Source: DATDAW01 sp036524675
GTDB taxonomy: Bacteria > Verrucomicrobiota > Verrucomicrobiia > Chthoniobacterales > DASVRZ01
Direction of reading: 5' to 3'
DNA: 64,000 bases
Assembly: GCA_036524675.1 (NCBI GenBank)
Contig: DATDBU010000116.1
Coordinates: 1-64,000 of the forward strand
Shown: positions 45,104-54,147 of the stretch, in pieces
Position numbering within the stretch: the first letter of the stretch is position 1
Layout of the letters: every line of letters starts with the position of its first letter
The notes under the pieces: model-generated
Database searches by the model: none
The model's input: only the letters and a program-made list of their open reading frames with translations
What the model was told of the DNA's origin: nothing
Made by a program: the position numbers and the translations under genes

Positions 45104-45280
45104 TTATTCTCCGGTCCGCTGACGGTAACGCTTTGACTGCTCAGGATCGACCTTTCGCATGCGTTTAAGGAGTTCCTTGGTGTCGGGCTTGGGGACTTCC
45201 GGAGACTTTGGCCCGCCGGAATCGTCCCCCTGAGGATTCCATGGCACCGGACCGGACGGTTTTTGAATGCGCTCTGGCAT
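45104..45280 (-). CDS. Pup-like modifier UBact
   Basis: A 58-residue small modifier starting MPERIQKPSGPVPW at the only ATG (45280). The body is hydrophilic and probably disordered (GDDSGGPKSPEVPKPDTKEL), then LLKRMRKVDPEQ and the C-terminus RYRQRTGE. The RTGE end, the length and the position immediately before prcB and prcA match UBact, the Pup relative described in several Gram-negative phyla including Verrucomicrobia. The terminal Glu could be conjugated to target lysines directly, without the deamidation that Gln-ended Pup needs. The ligase (PafA-like), Dop and the ATPase must be encoded elsewhere. Confidence 0.9.
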   Translation of the reverse strand: MPERIQKPSGPVPWNPQGDDSGGPKSPEVPKPDTKELLKRMRKVDPEQSKRYRQRTGE

Positions 45281-45383
45281 GGGATTCAGAGTAATGCCCC
45301 GCGCGGGAAATGGCAACTCCGGCGAGACCTGGGATGAATGTTTCAGTTTTCAGGAGCCATCTTTCGGGGTTCAATCACCCCGG

Positions 45384-46592
45384 ATGAAGCCGCGACCTCT
45401 TTCCATTTCGTTATCCGAAGCTCGGGCAATCGCGCTCCGGGCCCAGGGCTTGGCGGATGAACCCGCGCCATTCGGCGAAAGTAAAACAGCGGTATTGCAA
45501 GCGATCCGTCACCTCGGATACGTCCAGGTCGACACAATCAGCGTCATTCAGAGGGCGCATCACCATGTGCTTTGGTCGCGTGTTCCCGATTATCGCCGGG
45601 AAATGCTGCACGAATTGCAGGAATTGGACCGGGCGGTTTTTGAATATTGGAACCACGCGGCTTCCTATCTGCCAATGAACGATTTCCGGTTCTCATTGCC
45701 GTTCATGCGACAATGCCGGGGAAAAACCTATTGGACTGAGTGGCCGCCTGACCTCGTCAAGGCGATGCGCCGCGTGCTACGGACGATCCGTAGCAACGGC
45801 GCCCTCATGCTTCGCGACGTGGAAACCAAGGGGCAAATCGAAGGCTGGTTCAATTCCTCCCCGGACAAAATCGAACGGCGTGCCCTTCACCGGCTTTGGT
45901 TGCGCGGCGAAGTGATGATCCGCAGCCGCCAGGGGTTCCAGAAGGTCTTCGACCTGCCGGAGCGAGTTCTGCCAGAAGGAACGGATGTGACGTTGCCCAC
46001 AAAACGGGAAGCAGCTGAGTTTCACGCGCGCAGAGCCTTGCGCGCACTCGGCGTCGCTCGCTCGCAGGAACTACACTATTTACGGGACGCCGATCACGGA
46101 AATGCTGTTCGTGTGGCGTTGCAGAGCCTGATAAAACGCGGCGAAGTCATCGAGCTTCAAATGGCGGAATTTCCGGACAAACCCTGTTTCGCCCTCCGGC
46201 AATCGTTGGAACTGGCGGCGCCGCTGAAAAGCCGCATGATCCGTTTTCTTTCGCCATTTGATAATCTCGTCATCCAGCGCAAGCGATTGCAGTGGCTTTT
46301 CGGATTCGACTACACCATTGAAGTCTATGTTCCGGCAGCGAAGCGCAAGTTTGGCTACTTCGTCCTCCCCATTCTTTGGGGCGACCGGATCATCGGGCGC
46401 GTGGACGCCAAAGCCAGTCGGCCAGACCGTCGATTGTTGATCCATCACTTGATTTTCGAACCGGACTTTGCCGATTTCGACGCAATTGGCACTTCCTTAC
46501 CAGAGGCACTGACCGAATTCTCACGGTTTCAGGGCTGCGACGAATGGGAAATCACGAAAGTGACTCCTTCCGGATTTAAAGTTTATCGTTAA
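45384..46592 (+). CDS. YcaQ-like winged-helix protein (HTH_42, putative DNA glycosylase)
   Basis: A 402-residue protein of the winged-helix HTH_42 family, whose best known members (YcaQ/AlkX, AlkZ) are DNA glycosylases for interstrand crosslinks. The motif LGYVQVDTISVIQRAHHHVLW contains the Gln-x-Asp typical of the active site. PFDNLVIQRKRLQWLFGFDY is the C-terminal signature. An upstream extension to 45267 would overlap the UBact start and is not needed. It is divergent to the proteasome operon across about 100 bases. Confidence 0.85.
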   Translation: MKPRPLSISLSEARAIALRAQGLADEPAPFGESKTAVLQAIRHLGYVQVDTISVIQRAHHHVLWSRVPDYRREMLHELQELDRAVFEYWNHAASYLPMNDFRFSLPFMRQCRGKTYWTEWPPDLVKAMRRVLRTIRSNGALMLRDVETKGQIEGWFNSSPDKIERRALHRLWLRGEVMIRSRQGFQKVFDLPERVLPEGTDVTLPTKREAAEFHARRALRALGVARSQELHYLRDADHGNAVRVALQSLIKRGEVIELQMAEFPDKPCFALRQSLELAAPLKSRMIRFLSPFDNLVIQRKRLQWLFGFDYTIEVYVPAAKRKFGYFVLPILWGDRIIGRVDAKASRPDRRLLIHHLIFEPDFADFDAIGTSLPEALTEFSRFQGCDEWEITKVTPSGFKVYR

Positions 46593-46608
46593 TGTGAATA
46601 ACTAGCCG

Positions 46609-47247
46609 ATGGCTGCGTCCAAATCACCGCCAGAAGATGGGATCCTTGCAGAGAATGAACTCTCCGCCGTGGAAGACGCCGAGCTTGTGCACCGTTCGCA
46701 AGAGGGTGACACCGGCGCTTTCAACGAATTGGTTACCCGTTATCGCGGACGAATTTACGCCATGATCTATCACATGACACGCAACGAGCAGGACGCCTGG
46801 GATTTGGCCCAGGACGCCTTCGTTCGCGCATGGAAATCGATCCATCGGTTCCGTGGCCAATCGTCGTTTTATACCTGGCTCTATCGCATCGTCACCAACA
46901 CCACGATCGATGCGCTTCGCAAAAAAGGCGGGCATGCCGAAACGGAGTTTGACGACTCCATGGCGGGCCTCCAGGGCATCGATGTCCGCGCCCGGACCGT
47001 CCCCGGAGGGACCCCTTCGCCTGACGAAAACATCCGCCAATCCGAGATCGGTGCGCGCATTAGTGCAGCGTTAGAAAAATTGTCGCCCGAACATCGGGCC
47101 GTGATCGTCCTAAAAGAGATTGAAGGCCTTCAATATCACGAAATCGCTGATGCTGTCGGCTGCGAGATCGGCACCGTTATGTCGCGCTTGTTTTACGCCC
47201 GTAAGAAAATGCAGGCATTGCTGAAAGATTTATATGAGAACATTTGA
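46609..47247 (+). CDS. ECF RNA polymerase sigma factor
   Basis: A 212-residue ECF (RpoE-like) sigma factor. Region 2 is at about 38-105 (FNELVTRYRGRIYAMIYHM, LAQDAFVRAWKSI, SFYTWLYRIVTNTTID); region 4 is at about 145-205 (ALEKLSPEHRAVIVLKEI, EIADAVGCEIGTVMSRLFYARKK). The spacer of about 40 residues is Pro/Gly-containing. It overlaps its probable anti-sigma gene by 14 bases. It is a candidate reader of the bipartite TGTAAGGAAT/CGAATC motif, but that is only a guess. Confidence 0.95.
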   Translation: MAASKSPPEDGILAENELSAVEDAELVHRSQEGDTGAFNELVTRYRGRIYAMIYHMTRNEQDAWDLAQDAFVRAWKSIHRFRGQSSFYTWLYRIVTNTTIDALRKKGGHAETEFDDSMAGLQGIDVRARTVPGGTPSPDENIRQSEIGARISAALEKLSPEHRAVIVLKEIEGLQYHEIADAVGCEIGTVMSRLFYARKKMQALLKDLYENI

Positions 47248-47797
47248 GGAAAAAGTAGCTGCCTGGCTCGACGGACAGCTTCCGGAGAAAGAAATCGCCG
47301 AGCTTCAACGCGAGGCCGCATCGCGCGGCGAAACGCTGCCGTCACCCGAGGAAAATGCACAGCTCGGCACGCTCCTCCGTAAATTTTCCGCCGCCCCAGC
47401 CCTTACCAATGGCGATTTTTTCAACCACGGCATACTCGAACGCATCCGGGCTGAGTCCCTCGCGGCTCAAGCGGGCTCGGAGGCCTCATCCAAAAGCTGG
47501 CTTCGCATCCCTCGTCTAGCGTGGTTCGGAGGCGTTTCACTGGCAACTGCATTCGTGTTGTTCCTCACGATCATTCCGAAAAAATCCGAAAGCCACAGCC
47601 CGGAGGCTTATCTGGCGCAGATCATCAGCGCCCGCGCCGCGGATCCCAATGTTTCGGCTACAGCGTTTCATTCCGAAACGAGTGACATGACCATCCTCTG
47701 GCTCGATGGCCTGGAATATGTCCCTCAACAATCGCCCGTCCCCAACCAACCTCAATCATTGCAGCCGACGAAACCGGCAAAAACCGATGCGCATTAA
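47234..47797 (+). CDS. Probable anti-sigma factor
   Basis: A 187-residue protein. The N-terminal cytoplasmic part (FEEKVAAWLDGQLPEKEIAEL) resembles the first helices of anti-sigma domains, though the HxxxCxxC zinc motif is absent. One membrane helix lies at about 96-115 (WFGGVSLATAFVLFLTIIP), and a C-terminal periplasmic tail is Pro/Gln-rich. The role is inferred mainly from its overlap with the ECF gene. Confidence 0.7.
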   Translation: MRTFEEKVAAWLDGQLPEKEIAELQREAASRGETLPSPEENAQLGTLLRKFSAAPALTNGDFFNHGILERIRAESLAAQAGSEASSKSWLRIPRLAWFGGVSLATAFVLFLTIIPKKSESHSPEAYLAQIISARAADPNVSATAFHSETSDMTILWLDGLEYVPQQSPVPNQPQSLQPTKPAKTDAH

Positions 47798-48239
47798 CCG
47801 CGGCATCCTCGCCGGTCTATTCGTTCTCGCGGGCGCAATCATCTGTTTACCCGTCCCTGCCCTCGCGTCCGAGAAAATCTGGGGCGCCCTTATCGTAGCC
47901 ACCAACGAAGAGACCCCGACGCCGATTCCTGCAAGATTGGATCCCTTTTCTCAACGACTCAGCTCCGTTTTCGGCTACTCCCATTTCCGGTTGCTCGGTG
48001 AGAGCACCCGTGAAGTGGATAGCGACGTGGAAGGCTGGCTGATTCTCGGAGACGATTTCCTGGCCCGCAGCATCGTTGTTCCAACGGAAAAGGGCGCCTA
48101 TCAGCTCGGGTTGGAAATCTACTTCCACAAGAAAAAGATCGCCGACACCGTCGTAAAACTCGGCAAGGGCAGCCCGCTTTTTGTTCGCGGGCCCCTCTAC
48201 GGACGCGGCCAGTTGATCCTCGTCCTCATGGTTCTGTAA
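47787..48239 (+). CDS. Secreted hypothetical protein in the sigma operon
   Basis: A 150-residue protein with a signal peptide (MRINRGILAGLFVLAGAI then ICLPVPALA). The mature part is beta-rich, with GYSHFRLLGESTREVDSDVE and YGRGQLILVLMVL. It overlaps the anti-sigma gene by 11 bases, so it is the third gene of that operon and may sense or report an envelope signal. Family unknown to me. A small CCGCCG/CGGCGG stem follows the stop at 48245-48261. Confidence 0.7.
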   Translation: MRINRGILAGLFVLAGAIICLPVPALASEKIWGALIVATNEETPTPIPARLDPFSQRLSSVFGYSHFRLLGESTREVDSDVEGWLILGDDFLARSIVVPTEKGAYQLGLEIYFHKKKIADTVVKLGKGSPLFVRGPLYGRGQLILVLMVL

Positions 48240-48297
48240 CCAGCCCGCCGGATTTCGGCGGACCGGTTATAGCGTGTTTCAATTCCTTTGAGGATTC

Positions 48298-49623
48298 CTA
48301 AAACTCTTCGACATGCGCGCGCCCCTCAAGCCAGGCCACCATGTTAAGCACCAGATAATTCCAATTCTGGAAGCCGCGGTTAAGGATAGGCTCACCATTG
48401 TCAGGTTGATAATACTCATGCAAAGCCCCGAAACGCAGAAGGTCGCGACCGAATAGGGCGATCGTCTTTTCCGCCAGATTACGCGCATCATCTAGCAAGC
48501 CGTATCGCAGAAAGCCGCGATAAGTTAGGTAATTGGAAATTCCCCACACAGGCCCCAACCACGAAGACGGGTTTCCGGAAGCCCGCAGGTTGTACATTTT
48601 TTCCATCCGCGAAAGTGTTCTAACACCGTAGTTCGCTCCGAAAGTATCGGGATCTCGGTAATGCTCAACGACCACACGCTCCGCTTGTTCCGGCGTTGCA
48701 ATACCAGCCCATAGCGCCATAAAACCCGACCACACGCCGATCCTCTGAATGAGGCAGGGCCAGTCTCTCATCTGCCCGCTGTGCCCTTCCCATTTACCGC
48801 GCCGGACGGGATTCAGATTTAAATCCACACTATAAAAAAAGCCGTCGCGCTCGTCCCAACAGAAGGTTTGCACGGCTTGCCGCAGATTGGCGGCGTCAGC
48901 CCGGTAGTGGGCCGCTACTGCGTCCAGTCCGAGACGTTCGAGCACCCAGGCGAGTGCCAGCAGCTCGCGATACATTAAGCAATTCAGAAAAATCGATCCG
49001 CTGCTGCGTGCCGGGCGGCCAAACGTACAAGGATCGTTGTCGACTCCGATCGCCCGGTCGTCCTGCCAGAAATACAGACCGCACTCATGGCGATGATGGT
49101 TGCGATAGTTATTGATGAAACATTGCAACGGATATGCGTAATCGCGCATCCATTCCGCATCGCCGCATTCGCGCACGAGAAAGGCCGCATGCTGTGCCAG
49201 GCAGGGCTTATGCATGTTTTGGGCATAAACGTCAGCCGGCGGCGTAAATCCAGAACGCGGAATCAGAATCGGAATCCATCCATCGGGAACCGGACGACGA
49301 CGGGCAACTTCGAGAAAATTAAGCACGCAGCCCTTCTCAAAGGGCTCAGCCTCGGCAATGCGTTCCGGCTCATTCAAATCGAGCAGAATCTGACGCAGAG
49401 CCACATTGCTCAGCCAAGAGTCCCAGTCCCAAAGGACATCCGCATATTGCTCGCTGCCCGGAGTGAGAAACGGATGCGGCAACTCATTTCCTGCAGGACG
49501 AAACATCCCACGGTAATCAGCGCAGAGGCGATCGCGGAGAAGTGTTGAATGAGTGGGAGCATCTCCCATGGCTATGTCTAAGTCCGCCGAGGGGGCTCCA
49601 GGCGGTTTGGATAAGGTTTTCAT
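48298..49623 (-). CDS. Trehalase/GH63-like (alpha/alpha)6 glycoside hydrolase
   Basis: About 441 residues if started at MKTLSKPPGAPS (49623); an in-frame ATG at 49677 gives 459. The architecture is an (alpha/alpha)6 toroid as in GH37/GH63. Landmarks: VLWDWDSWLSNVALRQ, GVDNDPCTFGRPARSS, SSWLGPVWGISNYLTYRGF and ALHEYYQPDNGEPI with a candidate general base Glu. No signal peptide is visible. Likely substrates are alpha-glucosides such as trehalose, glucosyl- or mannosyl-glycerate. It is divergent to the next glycoside hydrolase. Confidence 0.8.
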   Translation of the reverse strand: MKTLSKPPGAPSADLDIAMGDAPTHSTLLRDRLCADYRGMFRPAGNELPHPFLTPGSEQYADVLWDWDSWLSNVALRQILLDLNEPERIAEAEPFEKGCVLNFLEVARRRPVPDGWIPILIPRSGFTPPADVYAQNMHKPCLAQHAAFLVRECGDAEWMRDYAYPLQCFINNYRNHHRHECGLYFWQDDRAIGVDNDPCTFGRPARSSGSIFLNCLMYRELLALAWVLERLGLDAVAAHYRADAANLRQAVQTFCWDERDGFFYSVDLNLNPVRRGKWEGHSGQMRDWPCLIQRIGVWSGFMALWAGIATPEQAERVVVEHYRDPDTFGANYGVRTLSRMEKMYNLRASGNPSSWLGPVWGISNYLTYRGFLRYGLLDDARNLAEKTIALFGRDLLRFGALHEYYQPDNGEPILNRGFQNWNYLVLNMVAWLEGRAHVEEF

Positions 49624-49745
49624 GAAATAACAACCGCCGAACATCGTGCGATTACGTATAAGAATAGACACTTCCATCTACTTGCCAATCCCTTTTTAGC
49701 GGCGATATAAAGTGGCTTTCCCTCCCAACTCTTCCCACCCCTCCC

Positions 49746-51824
49746 ATGATTCGCTTCGTCGCCGTCATTTTCACCCTCTTCTTTTGCGCCTTACCCGCCG
49801 CGTACCCCCAATCAAAATCCAACATCTTTCTCACGACTGAGAAACCCCTGTTGACGGTTTCTAATAATTTGGCCGACGGAATCACGTGGACCGTCACCGA
49901 TTTCTGGGGAAAGGAAGTCGATTCCGGTAAATCCTCCTTCAACGAAGGAAAGGCAGTCATCGAACCCAATGTCAGTGATCCAGGCTACTTCACCGCAGCA
50001 TGGGAAATCCACTCGGGCTCCACCCTTCTTTCACGAGGCGGCACGACCTTTGCCATCCTCACGCCCTTCGATCTCGCCAATGTAAAAGACTCGCCGTTCG
50101 GGTTGATGACTCATTTTGCCCAGAACTGGGACAGGGACCTCATTCCCATCATCGCCCGAGGAGGAATCAAGAATATTCGCGATGAAATCTACTGGGCCGA
50201 CGTCGAAAAAAAGAAAGGAACGTATGGCTTCCTTCAGAAATATGAAGCCTACATGGCGGACGTAAAAGCCAATCACCTGGAACCCCTCATCGTCCTTTCC
50301 TTCGGCAATCCGAACTACGATTACACACCCAAGGCGCCGAGCTATGGCAACGCACCTTACACGGACGAAGGTCGCGCCGGCTATGCCCGATATTCCGAGG
50401 AACTGCTCAAGCACTACGGTGATCAACTCAAAGCGGTTGAAGTCTGGAACGAATACAACGGCACCTTCGGCAAGGGTCCCGCCGCAAAAGACAAGCCAGG
50501 TAACTATTTCGAAATGCTCAAAGTCGCGCACGAAGCGATTCGAAGACAGCGCCCTGATATAACCATCGTCGGGATCTCCGCCGTTTCGACACCCTTCCCG
50601 TATTTCGAAGATCTTTTCAAACGCGGCGCCCTTCAATACATGGACGCCATCTCGTTTCATCCTTACCGGACACATTCAACTCCGGAAGGGCTTGAACCCC
50701 TTATCGCAAAGCTACAAAAGCTCGTCAAAAAGTATAACGACGGACAGTCCAAACCGCTTTGGATCACTGAGCTCGGCTGGTACGTGAAGAAAAATGACGA
50801 CAACAGCGGCGTCGTGGTTACCGAATCTGATCAAGCCAAATACCTGGTCCGCGCCGTGACGCTGTGCATCGGAGGCGGCGTGGAGAAATATTATTGGTAT
50901 CTCGCCCGGGACGACAAGCATTTCCCGGCGTCCGGCGTGTTGCGATCGCCAGAGGATCCTCTCGGACGTTATGCCCCAAAACCGGCTTTCGTCGCTTATG
51001 CCACCCTAGCCCGCGCACTCGCGGATGCGACTTTTGAGAAACGCGAACGGACGGTTGGAGAAGACGTCTACTCAATGTTGTTTAAGCGTGGCGACGATGA
51101 AGTACGCGTGATGTGGTCGCTGGCTCCTTGCGAACTTCCGGTTAAGACCAGCAAATCACTCACCATCACCGACCTCGTAGGCGGCATTCGAACTGTGGAA
51201 CCGAAGAAAGACAGCGTTACGCTTTCTCTAACCGACACTCCAATCTATGTGACGGGCCCACTTACCGACCTGCCACCGGAGAAAAAGGAGGCGGGAGAAG
51301 TAATCGCCAATTCCGACGAAGGCTTTTCGAGCGAACAAGGCACGGACGGCTGGAGCTATGGCACCTTTGAAACTCCGCCAGGAGGATCCTACGATCCTGC
51401 GGCGTGGACTCCCCTGCCAAAATACAACGTTACTATCTGGGGGTACGAGTGGCTGGGCAGTGGAAGATACCCCTTCATCACACCTGCAAATGCGCATCCG
51501 GCATCAACGAAGGACCAAAAACAAATTTGGGCCGTGCGCCGATGGACGAGCAACCTGGAAGGAAAACTGCGGATCAAAGGCGAATTCAGCCGTCCCACGA
51601 GCGGCGACGGAACGACGGCACGGATCTTTGTCGATGGAAAGGAAGTGTGGTCGCAACAAGTCGGCGGGGGCAAACCGAACACCGTGAAATGTGATGTCCG
51701 CACGCAAGTGAAAACCGGATCTCTGGTCGACATCTCGATTGATCCCGGTCCCACCTTGGACATGAGCAACGACGCGACAATGACAAATGTCACCCTGATT
51801 CGGCTCCCGGAGAGTCAGGAATAA
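49746..51824 (+). CDS. Secreted clan GH-A glycoside hydrolase (GH39/GH5-like)
   Basis: A 692-residue secreted enzyme with a signal peptide (MIRFVAVIFTLFFCALPAAYP). After an N-terminal beta domain (about 25-105) comes a TIM barrel: FGLMTHFAQNWDRDLIPII, the acid/base Glu in KAVEVWNEYNG, ISFHPYR, and the nucleophile Glu in LWITELGWYV. The C-terminal third has two beta-rich modules (about 430-520 and 530-690), the last looking like a carbohydrate-binding or lectin-like domain. Substrate family (xylan, mannan or glucan) cannot be decided. Confidence 0.88.
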   Translation: MIRFVAVIFTLFFCALPAAYPQSKSNIFLTTEKPLLTVSNNLADGITWTVTDFWGKEVDSGKSSFNEGKAVIEPNVSDPGYFTAAWEIHSGSTLLSRGGTTFAILTPFDLANVKDSPFGLMTHFAQNWDRDLIPIIARGGIKNIRDEIYWADVEKKKGTYGFLQKYEAYMADVKANHLEPLIVLSFGNPNYDYTPKAPSYGNAPYTDEGRAGYARYSEELLKHYGDQLKAVEVWNEYNGTFGKGPAAKDKPGNYFEMLKVAHEAIRRQRPDITIVGISAVSTPFPYFEDLFKRGALQYMDAISFHPYRTHSTPEGLEPLIAKLQKLVKKYNDGQSKPLWITELGWYVKKNDDNSGVVVTESDQAKYLVRAVTLCIGGGVEKYYWYLARDDKHFPASGVLRSPEDPLGRYAPKPAFVAYATLARALADATFEKRERTVGEDVYSMLFKRGDDEVRVMWSLAPCELPVKTSKSLTITDLVGGIRTVEPKKDSVTLSLTDTPIYVTGPLTDLPPEKKEAGEVIANSDEGFSSEQGTDGWSYGTFETPPGGSYDPAAWTPLPKYNVTIWGYEWLGSGRYPFITPANAHPASTKDQKQIWAVRRWTSNLEGKLRIKGEFSRPTSGDGTTARIFVDGKEVWSQQVGGGKPNTVKCDVRTQVKTGSLVDISIDPGPTLDMSNDATMTNVTLIRLPESQE

Positions 51825-51855
51825 AGGGCAGGCATTTGCTAGTAAAAAATTCCAT

Positions 51856-51884
51856 TTGCATCCCATTCAGTATAAGATTATAAA
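51856..51884 (+). promoter_or_regulatory. Sigma-70-type promoter for a short RNA
   Basis: TTGCAT (-35, 51856-51861), a 17-base spacer and TATAAA (-10, 51879-51884). Transcription would start near 51891. Confidence 0.65.
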
Positions 51885-51890
51885 CATCGA

Positions 51891-51976
51891 ATCTTGGAGA
51901 GGAATGCGGGGCGTGGCATACCGCAAACCCATTAGAATGCCGGGCGGCTTTCTCCCTCCGCCCGGCATTCTTCGTT
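51891..51976 (+). ncRNA. Candidate short structured RNA (or attenuated leader of moxR)
   Basis: A transcript from the promoter at 51856 would contain a small stem (TGCGG with CCGCA) and then a perfect 13-bp hairpin, GAATGCCGGGCGG (51935-51947) with CCGCCCGGCATTC (51958-51970). TTCGTTTCG follows, a weak T-run. This gives an RNA of about 85 nt. A 48-codon open frame starts inside it (ATG at 51904 after GGAGAGGA) and runs through the hairpin to 52050, so a leader-peptide attenuator is an alternative. The family is not recognised. Confidence 0.45.
51935..51976 (+). terminator. Strong hairpin, probable terminator or attenuator
   Basis: 13-bp perfect GC-rich stem with a 10-base loop, followed by TTCGTTT. 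It lies between the GH-A gene and moxR, and would end either the short RNA or read-through from upstream. Confidence 0.65.
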
Positions 51977-52092
51977 TCGACAAAAAACGGGAGTTGAGCT
52001 CAAAGCGTTGCTTTGCTTACTGTAAACAGCTTTTTCAGCGCAGCCCGTAACACAGGCGCTCACTTGATTTTTTCCTTTAACTCCCGTCTCCC

Positions 52093-53124
52093 ATGACCGC
52101 CGCCGCCACCGCAACGCCTTACACTCCCGTGACCACCCCTTCCGACCTGGACACCCTTCAGGCGCACATCACCGAAGCCTCCGCATGGATTCCGGCTGTG
52201 GTTGACGAAATGTCGAACATGGTCGTCGGCCAAAAGTATCTCATCCGCCGGCTTTTGATCGGATTGCTCGCCAACGGTCACGTGCTTCTGGAAGGCGTTC
52301 CGGGACTCGCAAAAACAACCACGATCAAGGCCTTGGCAGGTTGCTTGCAAGCCAGCTTTAGCCGCGTCCAATTCACACCCGATTTGCTGCCTTCGGACAT
52401 CGTCGGGACCCTCATTTACAATCCGCGGGATCATCAATACCTCACCAAGCGCGGCCCGATTTTTGCCAATTTGCTTCTCGCCGACGAAATTAACCGCGCT
52501 CCTGCCAAGGTGCAAAGCGCGTTGCTCGAAGCAATGCAGGAACGGCAAGTGACTCTCGGCGAGGAAACACATCCCCTTCCCGACCCATTTCTGGTCCTCG
52601 CGACACAAAATCCCATCGAGCAGGATGGCACATACCCCCTCCCCGAGGCGCAGGTCGACCGTTTCATGTTGAAAGTGGAGGTCGACTATGGGACCCCGGA
52701 AGAGGAGTTGCAGATATTGCGTTTAATGAGCACTTCCCGGCCAAAAATCAGCGTCAATCCCGTCATGAGTATTCCGACGCTCCTCCAACTGCGCGAACTC
52801 ACCGATCGCATTCATGTGGACGAAACGATTCAGAACTACATCGTCTCGCTTGTCGTCGCGACGCGGAACCCGGAAAGGATCGATAAAAAGCTTGCCGGTC
52901 TCATTCGTTACGGAGCGTCTCCGCGAGCGACAATCAACCTGACTCTGGCCGCAAAAGCGCACGCCTTCATTGAAGGCCGGGCGTATGTGACGCCTTTCGA
53001 CGTGCGCAGCATTGCATTCGACGTGCTGGCACACCGGATTTTACGGACTTACGAGGCCGAAGCAGAGGATGTTTCTCCGTCAAAAATTGTCGAATGGGTT
53101 CTCGATAAAGTTCCCGTGCCATGA
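52093..53124 (+). CDS. MoxR-family AAA+ ATPase
   Basis: A 343-residue MoxR chaperone-like ATPase. Walker A is EGVPGLAKTTTIKALA (about residues 67-82), Walker B is LLADEINRAPAKVQ, sensor 1 is ATQNPIEQDGTYPLPEAQVDRF. It overlaps the DUF58 gene by 4 bases (ATGA). MoxR proteins act with DUF58 and von Willebrand-factor proteins on envelope or cofactor assembly. The usual downstream vWA/Bat genes are missing here. Confidence 0.93.
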   Translation: MTAAATATPYTPVTTPSDLDTLQAHITEASAWIPAVVDEMSNMVVGQKYLIRRLLIGLLANGHVLLEGVPGLAKTTTIKALAGCLQASFSRVQFTPDLLPSDIVGTLIYNPRDHQYLTKRGPIFANLLLADEINRAPAKVQSALLEAMQERQVTLGEETHPLPDPFLVLATQNPIEQDGTYPLPEAQVDRFMLKVEVDYGTPEEELQILRLMSTSRPKISVNPVMSIPTLLQLRELTDRIHVDETIQNYIVSLVVATRNPERIDKKLAGLIRYGASPRATINLTLAAKAHAFIEGRAYVTPFDVRSIAFDVLAHRILRTYEAEAEDVSPSKIVEWVLDKVPVP

Positions 53125-53999
53125 TTCCCCGCGAGTATTTGCGGAAAATCCGTCAGATCGAGCTGCGAACGAGCCGGCTGGCGCAGGAAACACTCGCCGG
53201 CGCCTATCATTCCGTCTTCAAAGGACGCGGCATCGACTTTGAGGAAGTGCGCGTCTATCAGCCGGGTGACGAAGTAAAGACGATCGATTGGAATGTCACC
53301 GCGCGCACCGGAGTGCCTCACGTGCGGCGTTATCGCGAGGAACGGGAATTGTCCGTAGTCATTGCCCTGGATGTCAGCGCCTCCGGTTCCCTGGGTTCAG
53401 GCGAGCAAACAAAGCGCGAGCTGGCAGCGGAAATTGCTTCCGTGCTCGCTTTCAGCGCTCTGAAAAACAATGACCGCGTGGGGCTGGTGCTATTCAGCGA
53501 CGAAGTCGAGCTGTATGTCGCTCCAGGGAAAGGCCGGGCGCACGTCTTTCGGATTATTCGCGAAATCCTGTTTTTCGCTCCGAAAAAGCCGGGCACGTCG
53601 CTGGCTGCGGCCTTGAATTTCGTCAATCAAATGTTTCGGCGCCGCGCCGTCGTAGCTGTCATTTCCGATTTTCTCGATGAGGATTTCGAGCCGGCGCTGA
53701 AAGTCGCTTCCGTCCGGCATGATTTGATTGCGTTAACGATTTTCGACCCGCGCGAACGCACGCTTCCAGCGGCGGGTTGGGTAATGCTGGAAGACGCTGA
53801 AACCGGTGAAATTCTCGAAGTGAACACCAACGATCCCGAGGTCCGGGCCAGGTTCGAGCGCTTGGCGCGGCATCGTTCCGAGCAGCTTAAAAAAACGCTC
53901 TCCCGAACCAAGACCGACCACGTCGAAATTCCGACTTCTTCGGCTTATCACCTCACCCTCCGCAGCTTTTTTGATCGTCGTGCCCGTGCGCGAGGTTAA
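53121..53999 (+). CDS. DUF58 domain protein, MoxR partner
   Basis: A 292-residue protein with the DUF58 core: VYQPGDEVKTIDWNVTARTG and YREERELSVVIALDVSASGS, the latter a metal-site DxSxS like that of von Willebrand A domains. No membrane helices, which marks the cytoplasmic DUF58 type. Coupled to MoxR by ATGA. Confidence 0.9.
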   Translation: MIPREYLRKIRQIELRTSRLAQETLAGAYHSVFKGRGIDFEEVRVYQPGDEVKTIDWNVTARTGVPHVRRYREERELSVVIALDVSASGSLGSGEQTKRELAAEIASVLAFSALKNNDRVGLVLFSDEVELYVAPGKGRAHVFRIIREILFFAPKKPGTSLAAALNFVNQMFRRRAVVAVISDFLDEDFEPALKVASVRHDLIALTIFDPRERTLPAAGWVMLEDAETGEILEVNTNDPEVRARFERLARHRSEQLKKTLSRTKTDHVEIPTSSAYHLTLRSFFDRRARARG

Positions 54000-54147
54000 T
54001 TTTGAAGAGCCAGGAGTGACATAGTTATGCGCATTAACACGCCGGCACTTTCTATTTGAACACGCTAAGCTGTTGGCTTAGTAAGCGTTTCCCCGCCATA
54101 CGGACAGACGTTCCAGTGGACGAGGACAAACCGAAAAATCTTCTGTC

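Noticed and set aside
45267..45383. Upstream extension of the YcaQ-like gene
   Set aside because: It would overlap the UBact start and adds 39 residues without family similarity; the ATG at 45384 fits the domain.
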